Positions 22,520 to 34,400 of a stretch of DNA of 64,000 nt are shown piece by piece. Every line of letters begins with the position of its first letter. Position 1 is the first letter of the stretch. Source of the DNA: Actinomucor elegans (Eukaryota; Mucoromycota; Mucoromycetes; Mucorales; Mucoraceae); NCBI GenBank assembly GCA_026027325.1, contig JAMSLZ010000006.1, positions 1,674,001 through 1,738,000 of the forward strand, given 5' to 3'. Both the position numbers and the translations under genes were made by a program. Under the pieces are notes generated by a model that was given only the letters and a program-made list of their open reading frames with translations, had not been told where the DNA came from and made no database searches.

Positions 22520-23400
22520 ACTTAGATTTTTTTAGGCCTGCTTGGTAAACTCGGCCATGGATCGGTCTAGAGTATTGATCATACCAAGAAGGTTATCGAG
22601 TGATACCTTACAAACTTCTTCTGGTGTAGCAGTACTCATCGCATGACAAAAACTCCAGTACCAAGGATTCTAAGGCATTCGAATGTCTTATGGCCTGTAT
22701 TCCACAAGGTCTGTAGGGACTTTTTGTCCCCTCGCCGTTATTTATACATACTCTGACCAATTGTTTTTCTATTCTGGAACGATTACGTTCATATAAATAA
22801 AAGTCTCTATAATACCAAGTTTCTAGTACAAGTTGTTAAAATCGAGGCCATTCTTTGAATCATTAGCTGTGATTATAAAGTAGACCATTTTGGGGATAAT
22901 CTGGACAAAATCCTCGCCGGCGTCTACGATAAAGCTATCAGGCATTAGTTGTTCACCACTGACCATTTTAGTGGACGAAGCATTGAATCTTCTTAATACA
23001 CCAGCTTAATAGCAGTGACCATTTGTTTCTCACGGATTGGTGGAAGCAATGGCTGTTTCATTACCTTCTTCTACCTTTTCAACGAGGGCAGAGGCAGGGG
23101 AGGATGATCAGCCATGAACTAAAACTGAAAAATGACCGTTTAAGAATGGTTGAGCCATGCTTTATCAAATGTTAATCCAAAACAAATTGCTCAAGGCTTG
23201 GTTGCTCACGACAGATAAGACAAATCATTGACTAATTGGATATTATCTTTACCATGAAAGGATCGAAATAATTCGCCCATTGTTAAAACGATTATATCAG
23301 TGTTGAGTATACAAAAAATGGCACCACCCTTTACAGGCCCAAGAATGCCAATGGCTCTTGTAATGCGTCTCCGTAAAGCTAATTTAGTAATTTAAGGGCA
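22520..23400 (-). pseudogene. Broken gene of unknown family
   Basis: The minus strand reads as one ordered protein with several stops and frame changes. Segments in order are LALRRRITRAIGILGPVKGG (about 23380-23320), NTDIIVLTMGELFRSFHGKD (23300-23240), ALVEKVEEGNETAIAS (about 23080), KMVSGEQLMPDSFIVDAGED and FVQIIPKMVYFIITANDSKN (22965-22850), MNVIVPE-KNNWSEYV (22790-22745), and the last exon-like piece MSTATPEEVCKVSLDNLLGM...RSMAEFTKQA ending at a stop near 22532. There are at least seven in-frame stops. The family was not identified; an intact copy should exist elsewhere in this or related genomes. Confidence 0.6.
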
Positions 23401-24411
23401 GCTACTTGTGGGTTAAGATATGATGAAAAATAAAGATATAGAAAGAGAAATCCACATATTTGATTCTTTATCATTCACTCCTCCATTCGAACTGATATGT
23501 TGTCATAAAAACATGCCATTTGGGTACATTAATGTTTTTATAAAGATGCATTTTATCTTTATATTGTATAGTATACAGCAGGCCTTCCTACATCATATTC
23601 ATCACAGACCATAATAATGATCAACTATTTAAACAAAAAGGAGGTCTTTATTATCATGGTTTCAGAAAGTGATCATCCTCTTTTCCGGACTGTATATTAA
23701 GGCTCATGATAGTAAACTCAATATCATCCTGCTCATTCCTCACTCGTTGAATGCTATTTCACTATTGATCATGCTTAGGCACGCTAAAAAAAAAGCCAAA
23801 TACGATTGTAATTTATCCAAATTACATAGGTGCTGTTGGTACCAAGCATGAGTAGTTTGCAATAATCAAATCTAATCATAAGACTTTAATTGAATGAATT
23901 ATTTTCGGTTCTATTTTGATACTTTTAGTAGTTCATGGTGATCTGATAGCAAATCTTTTTGATCTTACAATCCCACTTAAAACACACATTAGCGTTTAAA
24001 AAGTGAATCATAACATATATGAATTTTGATTAAATACTTCAAATCACATGGATGATAACTACAGTGAGCAATACCAGTGGATATCATCAGTAATGATGCA
24101 CATTAAGCTTGATAAATTTTTTTTTAAAAAAAACATGAAAAACCAATGCAGTAGTTTTTTATAAACATATAGTATGTATATATCATAACCATAACCTATT
24201 GACAGTATCATTTCCCATTCAACGCGCCAATACGTACACTGAAATATTTTAACATGTATCTAGAAATTATGAGTTTATCATGGCGAATATGTCTTATAAT
24301 AAACTTGATTGTATCGCTCTTTTCCTTCTCACTACCATTACTCTTCGAGTAGTTGATCATCCATCATTAAATCCTTAATTATCGAATCTTTTGTTATTTA
24401 CAAATGGTTTA
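23401..24411. other. Intergenic, no gene seen
   Basis: AT-rich kilobase between the pseudogene and the 3' end of the ELMO gene. Only frames of about 60 codons without protein character. Confidence 0.45.
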
Positions 24412-26798
24412 TTACAGCTCAATAGAATCGTAAAAGAACCCAGTACCTAATCCAGGTGGCACAGGTGGTACTTCAACTACACCGTGAGGAATTTCAACAC
24501 GATCGCCTGCAATTTGCAGTAACTTGACTTTGACACCAACTTCAGTGAGAGTATGAAACAATTCCGCTGTCTCTTTCGAAGTGAATCGTTTATCAAGCAA
24601 CATACTGAACCCATCCTTCCATTCTGCTGCCTGTGGTGCATTTTCGCAATGAAACTCGGCCAAAGGTACGTTCTTTTCTGTATAAAGTGCAAACGATAGA
24701 TTGTTAAACCTAGTGGAACTACTAGTGACAGGACCATCGTATATTTGCGAATTATTGACTAGGCCTGCAGTAGAAGGTTTACGCACAGATCGAATTTCAT
24801 GTACAGCACCAAGATCAATGCGATGAGGTAGTTTTTCATAAGCTTTTAGCACAGGTGCGATCTTTTCTGAGAAATCGCCATACATTAGACTACGTTTGGA
24901 TCGGCTAAGCTTGTAGTAGCGCCATCGTTTGTTAGTGGTGGCTGTGGAGGAAGGGCCCAAGGGCGAATTACCATTGACGAGCGTGTTAGCGCTTGGCGAA
25001 GATAAAAGTGGATTACTCATGGTACTAGTGCTGTTGGTCATGACGGACATACGTTGGTTTGATAACGGGCTAGGAAACCAGGCGCCTTCCAAAAGAATAC
25101 TAATTCTTTGTTTCTTGAGGAATTCATACGACTGTTTCGATAAACGTGTACGTAGATCGCTAACAAAAGAAGGTTGGTATCTTTGGGTATTACGTCTAGG
25201 TCGGGTAGTTACCTAATGGCGTCTCTTCCTAGTAGATCATCAGCCCATTCTAGTTCCTTTAGTCTTCGATCACGGATTTGCTGATAAGGTGTATTAAACA
25301 TGTTTCGATCAAACTCTTGGATGTCCTTAGCTGCAACGCCATTTAAAGCAGCTCTTAATTGGCTTCGAACAAGAGCAGAAACTTTGGGGAAATCATAGGT
25401 GGTTGCTTCCATATCATGGAATATTCTGAAATAGGTTTGTAGTGTAGTTGAATGAACATGATTGAAATTGAGTATTAGAGGTTGAAATTCTGCTATTGTA
25501 TCTATTCCGTTGTTTAATTACAAGTGGCTTCGTAATACAATCAACTTACTATTTGAAGATGATATATTCCAATGACTGCACAATAGATCTGTTACTTCTA
25601 TACTGGCATTTGCAAAGGGACATCGTTTGCCTTCGGGACGATGTATTTGCTCCAAAATCAACTTGGAGAATAGGTCTTGGTTATTCATGACAAAGAAGTG
25701 CATTTCTTCTAGACCAAATACGCCAGTCCTACCAAACTCACGCTGAGGTACCTCAGACTAGAGAAACTAATATTAGTTTGATAGTACTTCAGCATGAAGC
25801 GTTCATTACCGTAAACCCAATCTTTTTCCATTTCTTTGCGTTTGGCACATCAATTTGATCGACTTTTGCCGCTTGCCATATGTCTTTAAGCATATTGGTA
25901 TGTCGAGGATTATGAATAGAAACAGCAGTATTATGTCTCATATAAATATTCTGTATAAACACCGTTTGATACTCGAGTATCAGTAGTTTCAGCTCAGAAG
26001 AAGGGTGATTACTCATTAATCTCTAAGGATGTATATATATATATATATATATGTATATGAGTATTGGATGGAAAGCAAAGCTCACTGACTTACCAATACG
26101 TTCTTTTTCAAGTTCGAGTTATCATAGGCACCGGCTAGAATACTTCTGTATTCGTCCGTCACATATTTTAGCATAGCGGTTAAAAGAGACATACTGGTAG
26201 TTGACAGTAGATACTCTTGACTTAATAGTCGATCAACGAGGGTTGTAATCAATGTAGGCTCTCTTTCCATAGCTCTGTGTAAAGTTGGATATCCATAGCA
26301 ACTAATTTTGATATCTTGGCTGGTATTTTGGTCGTTAGCACATACCAATTTCAATAAAATAGCGATTGCAGGCCGAGCAATGGTAGCCAGCTGTTCACTC
26401 ACTACGACATTGGTAACACGCGCAACAAAGTCATCATCCAAGGTGTCCCAGCCCATATCGTGTTCCATAAGTGACAAAAACGAGTTCAGTGCATAAGCCA
26501 AGGTATTTCCACTAGACGTTTGAACAATATCACATAAGGAATCCAGTCCTCCTCTTTCTAAAAACTCGGTAGCAAAATCTTTGTGCTATAAAATAAATGT
26601 TAATGCGTGTGCATTTACATTCTTGGTCCATTTTACTTTTAGATAACCTTGCAGAGAAAAAGTAGCAATTTTAAGAGACTTGTCATCTTTGGCCGTCATG
26701 GTTTGATTATCATTTTCTGAGAGACTGAATCCCGAAGATAATCTTTTCAATGCTTCTTGCGGTGTTGGTTTCGCGTCTAGATCATATGATTGCGACAT
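24412..26798 (-). CDS. ELMO/CED-12 family protein
   Basis: Partner of DOCK-type guanine-nucleotide exchange factors that activates Rac and actin remodelling. Six exons: 26798-26637, 26585-26094, 26022-25810, 25757-25550, 25501-25213, 25159-24412, summing to 704 codons (703 aa, close to the about 720 aa of animal ELMO). The armadillo-like region contains EFLERGGLDSLCDIVQ and NTLAYALNSFLSLMEHD. The central ELMO domain has EFGRTGVFGLEEMHFFV and FRIFHDMEATTYDFPKVS. A C-terminal PH domain begins with GAWFPS and includes RWRYYKLSRSKRSLMYGD. A short Pro-rich stretch (VPPVPPGLG) near the end resembles the site by which ELMO binds a DOCK SH3 domain. The first intron (51 nt) has an alternative donor that would leave 33 nt. 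Confidence 0.9.
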
Positions 26799-27683
26799 TG
26801 TTTAAAGAGAATATAGAGAAAAGCAGTAACAATCAAATCATTACATACTAGAAAGTGTGTGACGAGACCCAAGGGTTTTATAGGTAACTCAAGCCAATCA
26901 AATGGCTTTGTGATGCGGGAAGTGATACCTTTTAAGGCCTGAGCGATTCATTAGATTTATCCAGCAAAAAAAAAAAAAGAACGACTAAAGTTGGAATATG
27001 CGTCCTATATATTAATCAATTTGCTTTATAGATAATTACAAACATTTTATAGTGTTTGTCGCGCGAAATAGATCGGATATTCACGATTCAAAGCACGGAG
27101 CTCTCTGTATATGTATCCATTTATGAACCTCATCTATTGCGAAGAAAAAAGAAAACTAAGTAACCCCAATTATATCGATTTTCGTCTGAGAGGTGTGTAG
27201 GTTAGTTATCCCACTTTTTATGGTCTTTAATCGCGTTCTAGATGATAGAACTGATATCTTTGAGCCATCAACAGTGTCCTAAAACATCTCTTGTATGTTA
27301 TGGTATATGTATTATCAAAAATCAAGTAGTCGTTTTTAATTGCCAATCTCTCGAGCTTGTAATAACTGATTTAATATGATTGTTACACCTCTCGATGCAC
27401 AATCAAAATTTGAGTAACTTTCATTAATAGACTTGATATTAGTTTAGGCGCTTTTACTAAGAGGAAGTTGATCTAAAGTAACAAAATGTTGACTGAAGAA
27501 GCATAGCCCACAATATCACCGCTGCCCAATAAAAAGTCTCTAATAAAATAATGTATTTTCCGCAAGCCAATCAAATGTGAAGCTAAAAATCAAACGGGTT
27601 TTTAATTATTCCTCGTGTATTTCCTTTTTCTTAAAAAAATTTGGACAAATTATGGCTGTAAAAACTCTGCTTCAATCTATCTA

Positions 27684-27718
<35 letters not shown>

Positions 27719-28406
27719 TCCTTATATGCGTAATTCCATTTAGTACAAATGTTATTTTTCGAGTATCGCATTAAAGAAATTGGAGGATAATACCGGGATC
27801 CGAAGAATAAACCTTTGAAGAATTCGAAGCTAAAAATTCAATCTCCATCGGCCAATCAAAGGCGAAGAAATTGCGTAGATAATGCTTTAAAGGTACAAAG
27901 ACACAGTCAAGTGTTCTTCCTTTCCTTTTGAACAGCTTTATTTGCAAAAGTTAGACATATAGTAAGTAACTCAACACAGCTCGTATAAAAGCTTTGCTTA
28001 TATGCCTCTTAAAATTTCACTTCAAATTTATGCTAATCATTATAAATTCACCTTTCAAACAGATTCGTAAGTAAAATGCTTTCCTTTGATACTGCGACTT
28101 GAATAAAAAAAAATGAAATTCAGTTATCATGTTGATTTTGAACAGTATCCAACTAACATTCTTCATATATTGTTTTCATTCTTGAAAATCATTGAATGCG
28201 TTTTTCATTTGATGATTTTCCATTATTTTCTATAATATCAATCTAAAATTTCTTTCTCGGAATACCTACAAGTTAGTTCTAATTCCTTATTTTTAAGCAA
28301 TTGCTTTTTTTTTTAAAAAAAAAAAAAATCTACGTGATATGAACTGACGCGTTTTTTATTGTACTTAGAATGTTATTCACCAATGTGCCTTTTAGTTTGA
28401 TCAAAC
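26799..28406. other. Divergent intergenic region
   Basis: Separates the ELMO gene and the RRM gene. It holds a 29-nt T tract (27687-27715), CCAAT-type elements (27560, 27852), possible 5'-UTR intron signals (GTAAGT at 27961 and 28070) and an ACGCGT at 28347-28352, 55 bp before the RRM-gene ATG. Confidence 0.4.
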
Positions 28407-30142
28407 ATGAAACGCACCGTAAATTCACAGCCTAAACGTGATCTAGATTCTATTCAACTTGAACCTGGAGAAATCCTCAAGAAACCTCGTTATTCGTTAG
28501 AAAACTCAGAGTTAGTAGAACGCATTGATCATTCTCGGTGTGTGATATTGATAATCTTCTTTTCTTTATTAGAGATATAATAGCCAGATATGGTAAAATT
28601 CATTCAGAACATTCAATAATACCAAAGCATCAAGACGGAGCATCTGCTCTACCTTTTGGTTATACCCAACCTCCCCCTCATATGTATGGTATAGGATATG
28701 GGTTTCCACCGTCAATGATACCACCATTCAACTATTCTCAGCCTCTTTTTATGCCTAGAAATTTATCGCCTTTACATCAGGACAGCCAACCATACTTTAC
28801 ACCCAGCAATCTACCACCCTTTATGCCTAGCCATTCTATTGCTAGGTCCAGTGGGTTAATTCCATCTAGGCCTGCTCTAGGATCTGCTATTCAAATGGGT
28901 GAAGCTAATCGCACCATTTACTTGGGTAACGTTTCTGAATCCATAACGCCTCACGATATCCTTATACGCGTTCATTGTGGCATGATTGAAGCTTATCGTA
29001 GTGTACCCGAGAGAAACTGCGCTTTTATAAACTTTGTCGATCCTGCAGCCGCAAGAATATTCTATCAAGAGTACATTTCAAAAGCACTGGTGATCAATGG
29101 CACAAGAATTCAAGTTGGATGGGGCAACGTTAGTGTTCTTTCCAAAACTGTTGCACTACAAATTGAAGGTGGAGCCACTCGAAACGTCTATTTGGGGAAC
29201 TTGACTCCAAAAGATACCGAAGAAACCATTAAGAAGGATTTAACAAAATTTGGTCAGATTGAACACATTAGGCTTGTCCGTTCACTGAACGTTGCTTTTA
29301 TTCACTTTTTGAATATTCAAAGTGCTTGTAAATGCGTCACCAACTTGGAATTAGATGAAGCTTGGAAGGAAAAGCGAATTGGTTACGGCAAGGATCACTG
29401 TGCCGATTTAGCTGAACAATACAATAAAGCACTGGAAAACAGTACTGGCTTCAGCAATCCTGACGCAAAGCTACTTTCTTTCTTCGATCCCCAAGGTATA
29501 CCTTATCCAGTAAAATCTGTAGTGTCTGCACCACCACTTTCCAATGTACGGCGCACAATCTACGTTGGTAACATTCATCAAGATGCAACAACAGAAGATT
29601 TATGTAACGTGTTTCGCGGAGGTAATTTGCTCGAGGTTCGATTTCTCAAGTACAGGAACACAGCTTTTATGACGTTTATGGATGAGCCAACTGCTGAAAA
29701 GATCTTTGAGCATGCACAAGCTATCGGTATACAAATCAGAGGAAGGAAGTTGCGCCTTGGCTGGGGCAAACCCACTTCAATTTCGCCTCAAATTGCTGTA
29801 GCTATTCAGAATGGTGCTACACGTAATATATACGTTGGTAATATCGACCCTCAGGTCATGACAACTGCACGACTCAAAGCCGATTTCTCGCATTTCGGTG
29901 ATATTGAACTGGTGAACATTCATGAAGAAAAGAAATGCGCTTTTATCAACTTTACAAACGTCAAAAGCGCTGTCACCGCTATTACTGGTATTCGATTGAA
30001 TGAAGACTATGCTGATTTAAAAATCAGTTACGGAAAGGATAGATGTGGTAATGATTGGAAACCAGTCAAAGTTAAAGCTGAAAAGAAAGACGACAAGAAA
30101 GATGACAAGAAGGAAAACAATAAGGAAGACAACAGCCATTAA
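28407..30142 (+). CDS. Four-RRM RNA-binding protein (Nrd1/Msa2-like)
   Basis: Cytoplasmic or nuclear mRNA-binding protein with four RRMs. In the 566-aa model they start near residues 157 (RTIYLGNV), 247 (RNVYLGNL), 371 (RTIYVGNI) and 461 (RNIYVGNI). Each has its RNP1-like strand (NCAFINF, NVAFIHF, NTAFMTF, KCAFINF). The linkers before RRM2 and RRM4 read GGATRN and NGATRN, as in fission yeast Nrd1/Msa2, a UCUU-binding regulator of differentiation. The tail is Lys/Asp-rich. Exon 2 runs 28573-30142. Exon 1 (28407-28537, MKRTVNSQPKRDLDS) is joined through a 35-nt intron that keeps phase; this is very short, and an upstream donor giving an 84-nt intron is an alternative. The RRM core is certain, the N-terminus is not. 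Confidence 0.88.
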
Positions 30143-32287
30143 AAAATTCCTGGGATTTTCGAAATAAACAATTTACTTTTGATAAAGATTATAAAACTCA
30201 ATCAACCATAACACGTTTAGAGATCATGAACAAAACGAATAAAATAGAAAAGAAACGGGGGTCATAGTATCTATAGTAGTTGAAGTTAGGAATATATATC
30301 TTACTCTCAATCAAAAGATGTTCTCGGTTTTCTCGTCAAAGCTGTTGTTTCTATACTATGGATACCACAACTTTTTGATCGGCTATAATGTTAATAGATC
30401 TCATGCACAATAAGCCGTAGTATATAATTATGAAATATTTCTAGACTTTCTTTCGAAATGACAGTGATGTAAGCTCAATTGCCCAAATCTACCCATTGAT
30501 AAGATTCTAATATACGTTGTGGTTCGTTCTGGGTAGATATAAGCTATCAAATGCGATATTAGACTGAGGTCGACAGAGAGAGATTTATAATTGATTAGGC
30601 ATTTAATATATAGAATATATATAATTTACAATTAACCTTTGATGATAAATACAATATATTGGTTGTATATGCAAGTTTAATAAACGCAATAGTTTATTCG
30701 GAGTATAAACTGTCTATTATGCAGCATTTAATCAAGGTTGGTCGAGATCTACAGATCATTGAACTTAATTGATAAATGCATTTAATCTGCATCATCTATA
30801 CCCATTTCGCTTCACTCAAATAACAATCATAGTAAATGTACACTGTTTTATAAATATGCGCTAGTTGCCAGATACAATCATTATTATTTTGCTCTATTTT
30901 TCTCGAATGATTTTGAAAAAAAAAAAAAAAAAAAAACTCCAGGGGTATTCCCAAGACATTTTTTGAGCATTTACAAGACATAATTTATTAATATTGTAGG
31001 TAAAGTATTTATAAGTACACAAACGTATTTTTATTGGATATTACAGTATATAAAATAAGCGAATATCTAAGTAAGGATCGAATTTCATGGATAACCTTAA
31101 GAACTAGGGAAAATATTGTATATGCTTGCAAATTAATTCAGACAGTTACTACATATTAGTGTACTACAAAATAAATGTAAATCGTCAACAGCTGAGTCCT
31201 TTACGATGTAGTGTTTTATCTCTAGATCTTCTAATCCATTTCAGTCCAAAGCTACATTTAATTTGTAGTCCATGTCCGGTACGTGATGCTGCATCTCATA
31301 GAGTTCCTTTTAGACTTTAGTACGTTAGATTGTATGGAAAAATACTTTATACAATATATACTAATAAACCCTTCGAGACAATTTATGTATCCAGGATAAA
31401 GAATCATAGGGTTTGCTATAGAGCTATTATGTACTAGTGAAAAACATGGTCTATATTGATGATTAAAAACTGTTGCTAGGTGATAATGGCCTCTGGAATT
31501 ATGAAAGTGGAAATGACATTGTATAGTATATACAGATGGAAAAAGTAATGCAAATGGTTAGCGAGAACCATTATCATAGCACGAACTAGGAAGCATGAAA
31601 AACAAATCATTCTCAGGCTACATCGGGGACAGACAGGTATATGTTTGTTTGATTCTTCACTTTAGGAAGTGAACCGAGGTATAAGATACGCCAAGCAGAC
31701 CGGCACAGTTGTCATTGAGTTCCTTTTCTATTCTAAAACACATATCGTACAAAAAAAGAATATCTCTACTAATAAATAAATGTGCCTAATAAGATGAATC
31801 AGTCAATTAAATTGATAATTATTACAGATACAATTTCTTTTCGGTTATGTTTAAGTGTACTTGCCAAATAAAAAAAGTTTAAAAAGTCGGAATGCCGCGG
31901 AGGCCTACAGACTTTAAGACTCGATAGGTACACTTGCCTACCTTGGCTTATAATTACTATATATAGCAAGGATGTTACTCGCTGAAAAAAATGGTATCTA
32001 GGGATCAAGCTTGCATAATACTGGCCATGAAACAGAGGAGCGGATGCTGTAATAGCATATACAATAATGCTTATTGATATCGATATAGTTTAGCAGCGTT
32101 TTTTTTTTTTTTTTTTTTTTTTTTTTTGGTAATACCTTTTTACAATAAACCATTACTATTGGATGAAGAGAGTATACCCAATAGGAAACCATCAATATAT
32201 TTATAAGGATTCAAAATTTTTTTTTCCTTCTTTGCTTCTCTTTCCACTTCTTTTGCTCTTCTTGAACTCCATTTCATTTAAAAAAGC
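30143..32287. other. Intergenic, no gene seen
   Basis: About 2.1 kb of AT-rich DNA with poly-A (30917-30936) and poly-T (32099-32127) tracts. A 64-codon plus frame at 31126 (including LICSPCPVRDAASHR) is isolated and unsupported. A T-rich/CT-rich leader precedes the next gene. Confidence 0.45.
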
Positions 32288-32959
32288 ATGAGCACTTTGA
32301 TAATTGACAATGAATATACTGAAGATCTCTTGCTTTTAAATGAAGAAGCCATGTTTGGATACCCTTCACCTTTTCATATGGATGATTTATATCCAACAAG
32401 TCCAACAAACTTGAATACCAATGACAGCTTTAACCAACTATCTGATTGTTCAAGTGAAGAAGAAGAGTTTGATTATAAAATGCTGCAACAGCCTCAGGCG
32501 CCACCACCTTCACCGCAAGCTCAGCCTATGCTAGACTTAATATTCTCAAAGAAACTGAATGCTTCCCTTGAAGCTTGTATAAATCATAGCAATATCGAAA
32601 ATGATATTCAAAATGAAACAACCATAGACTTGTATTCTGATCCTGTGGAGCATGCACAAACTCTAGATAAGTTGCTACGCAGAACACCTAAAAACGATGG
32701 CAAAAAAGGTGGAAGCATATCGAAGAATAAACATAAAAGATCGTGTTCTTTGCAGCTAAGGTCCAAATCATCTGCCATTTGTAATACGATTAGAAAGAGC
32801 CAAGATTTTTCATGGCAAGCAAGAGCCCAGAATCAGAAGCTAGAACAGATAGCGAAAGCTACAGAGCACTCTGAAAAGCTAAAGTTAGCATTACAACGTC
32901 ATTTGATGGAAGAAGAAACCAGCTTAATGATCAGCGAGCTAAGAGATATGGGCTTATGA
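32288..32959 (+). CDS. Acidic hypothetical protein with C-terminal helix
   Basis: Single-exon gene of 223 aa, not recognised. The N-terminus is acidic and hydrophobic-patterned (EYTEDLLLLNEEAMFGYPSP, then CSSEEEEFDYKML), similar in character to a transactivation region. A Pro/Gln linker follows, then a basic block (KKGGSISKNKHKRSCS). The C-terminal 50 residues look like a long amphipathic helix (AQNQKLEQIAKATEHSEKLK). It sits between AT-rich flanks with a CT-rich leader ending just before ATG. A regulatory nuclear protein is possible; this is inference only. Confidence 0.72.
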   Translation: MSTLIIDNEYTEDLLLLNEEAMFGYPSPFHMDDLYPTSPTNLNTNDSFNQLSDCSSEEEEFDYKMLQQPQAPPPSPQAQPMLDLIFSKKLNASLEACINHSNIENDIQNETTIDLYSDPVEHAQTLDKLLRRTPKNDGKKGGSISKNKHKRSCSLQLRSKSSAICNTIRKSQDFSWQARAQNQKLEQIAKATEHSEKLKLALQRHLMEEETSLMISELRDMGL

Positions 32960-33297
32960 AACAAGAATACCCACCGTTTACCTTCAAACTCACCTTTCCC
33001 CCACTCTATTTGACATATTATTATTCATTGAAACAACTTATAATTTAAAACTTATTACATATTATCCCATTCACATCAATCATATTCATACTTTCAATTA
33101 TAAAAAATAAAGAAAATGTACATAATCTAACAAGGCTGTAGGAATGTTTATCAATGAATTTTACGCGTTTAGATTTACCACTGGCAAAGGTCTAAGGTGG
33201 ATTCGCAAAGGACTGACGCGACAGCGATGCGTTATTTATGTAATACAGGCGTAGATAAGACAAGGAGGTTAAGTATGGAATAGAATAAACTAAAGAG
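32960..33297. other. Convergent intergenic region
   Basis: 338 bp between the stop codons of the acidic protein and the MARVEL-like gene, AT-rich, with AATAAA-like signals on the plus strand (33104-33112) and nothing else visible. Confidence 0.5.
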
Positions 33298-34234
33298 TTA
33301 GCGATTTTTGCCTCGACAAACAATAACAGCATCCCAGAGTATTGCTGCAAGATAAGATGCAAATGCGAAAAAGCCAAAGAACAGAGATACATCGTAAAAC
33401 CTGCAAAATTTGTGTCCGCCTTTACAAGGGAACCTGATTGCTGATACTAAAACACCGGCTCCCCAGAGTATGGCCATGCCCAAATCTAAACCGAGTTTTA
33501 TAGGTCTATTAATTTTGCGTTTTTTTATGTATCCATAACAATAGAACAAGAGAAGGCATGCAGCATAGATAATGGATAGAGCAGCCTAATAATACTCATG
33601 TCAGCATAATTTTACTTGGTTTCTTTATAGCTCATCTTACCACGCCAAACATGTAATAGAAATGGGCATATGTATAGAAAGGCGCTCTCTCGCCAGAGTA
33701 CTATGATATCTTTAATAAATACTGTTTAATGATACATAGCTTCATATACTTTACTGGTTGTGCTCCAGTTGCGAAACCTAAAAAACCAATGCTAGCCAAT
33801 AGAATAATAAATCGAAGCCAGAACTGGGCAGCCGTTGGTTTATAATATTTTTCGTCCTTTGAAGCCTTTAGTCCAGCAGAGCTTGTTGCGATGGATTGAT
33901 TCATTGGTGCAACAGGCTCTGCCGGTTCTTGAGCTACTACTAATGGTGCAGAAGAATAAGCGCTACCAGTAGTCTGTGGTTGGTTACCATAGGCCGTGCC
34001 ACTGTATTGATAGGCGTTTTGTTCGGCTGGCATTGACGGGTACTCATTCATACTATTTGAGTACTCTGTTTTGTTGGATTCATGATGAGTCCATGCATTA
34101 TTATAACCACTGGAGCTAAAACCTGGCTGTGTTTGATGATAAGTGCGACCATGATCACTTTCATACGCATTACCGAACTGAGGCCCGTTTGTTGGCTGGC
34201 TCTGCCATGGATTTTGATCGAAAGGATTAGACAT
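33298..34234 (-). CDS. MARVEL-like four-TM membrane protein
   Basis: Three exons: 34234-33755, 33700-33641, 33585-33298, giving 275 aa with introns of 54 and 55 nt, all phase 0. The first 135 residues are a soluble, Gln/Asn/Tyr/Ser-rich tail starting MSNPFDQNPW, which contains an NPF motif. Four TM segments follow: FWLRFIILLASIGFLGFA, MFGVAALSIIYAACLLLFY, LDLGMAILWGAGVLVSAI and FFGFFAFASYLAAILWDAVI. The loop CKGGHKFCRFYDVS carries two cysteines. This is the fungal MARVEL/SCAMP-like plan of vesicle or plasma-membrane proteins. The start at 34234 was chosen because it is the ATG adjacent to a purine-rich leader and restores the NPF tail. Confidence 0.8.
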
Positions 34235-34400
34235 GAAAGAGAGAGAGAGAGAGAAAAAAAAAGCACTGATTAGGTGATGGTTTCTTAATCTCAATAGAAT
34301 CACAGGCCACTTAGTTTTCTCCGAATGACACAAAATGGACGAGCTTTATTTAAGGAATTTGAGATATTTTTTTCTTCAGTTTCTCCCTCCAAAAAAAAAA
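34235..34400. promoter_or_regulatory. Divergent promoter, MARVEL-like gene and fimbrin
   Basis: 166 bp between two opposing start codons, with a (GA)n stretch next to the MARVEL-like gene and an A tract directly before the fimbrin ATG. No specific site recognised. Confidence 0.4.
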
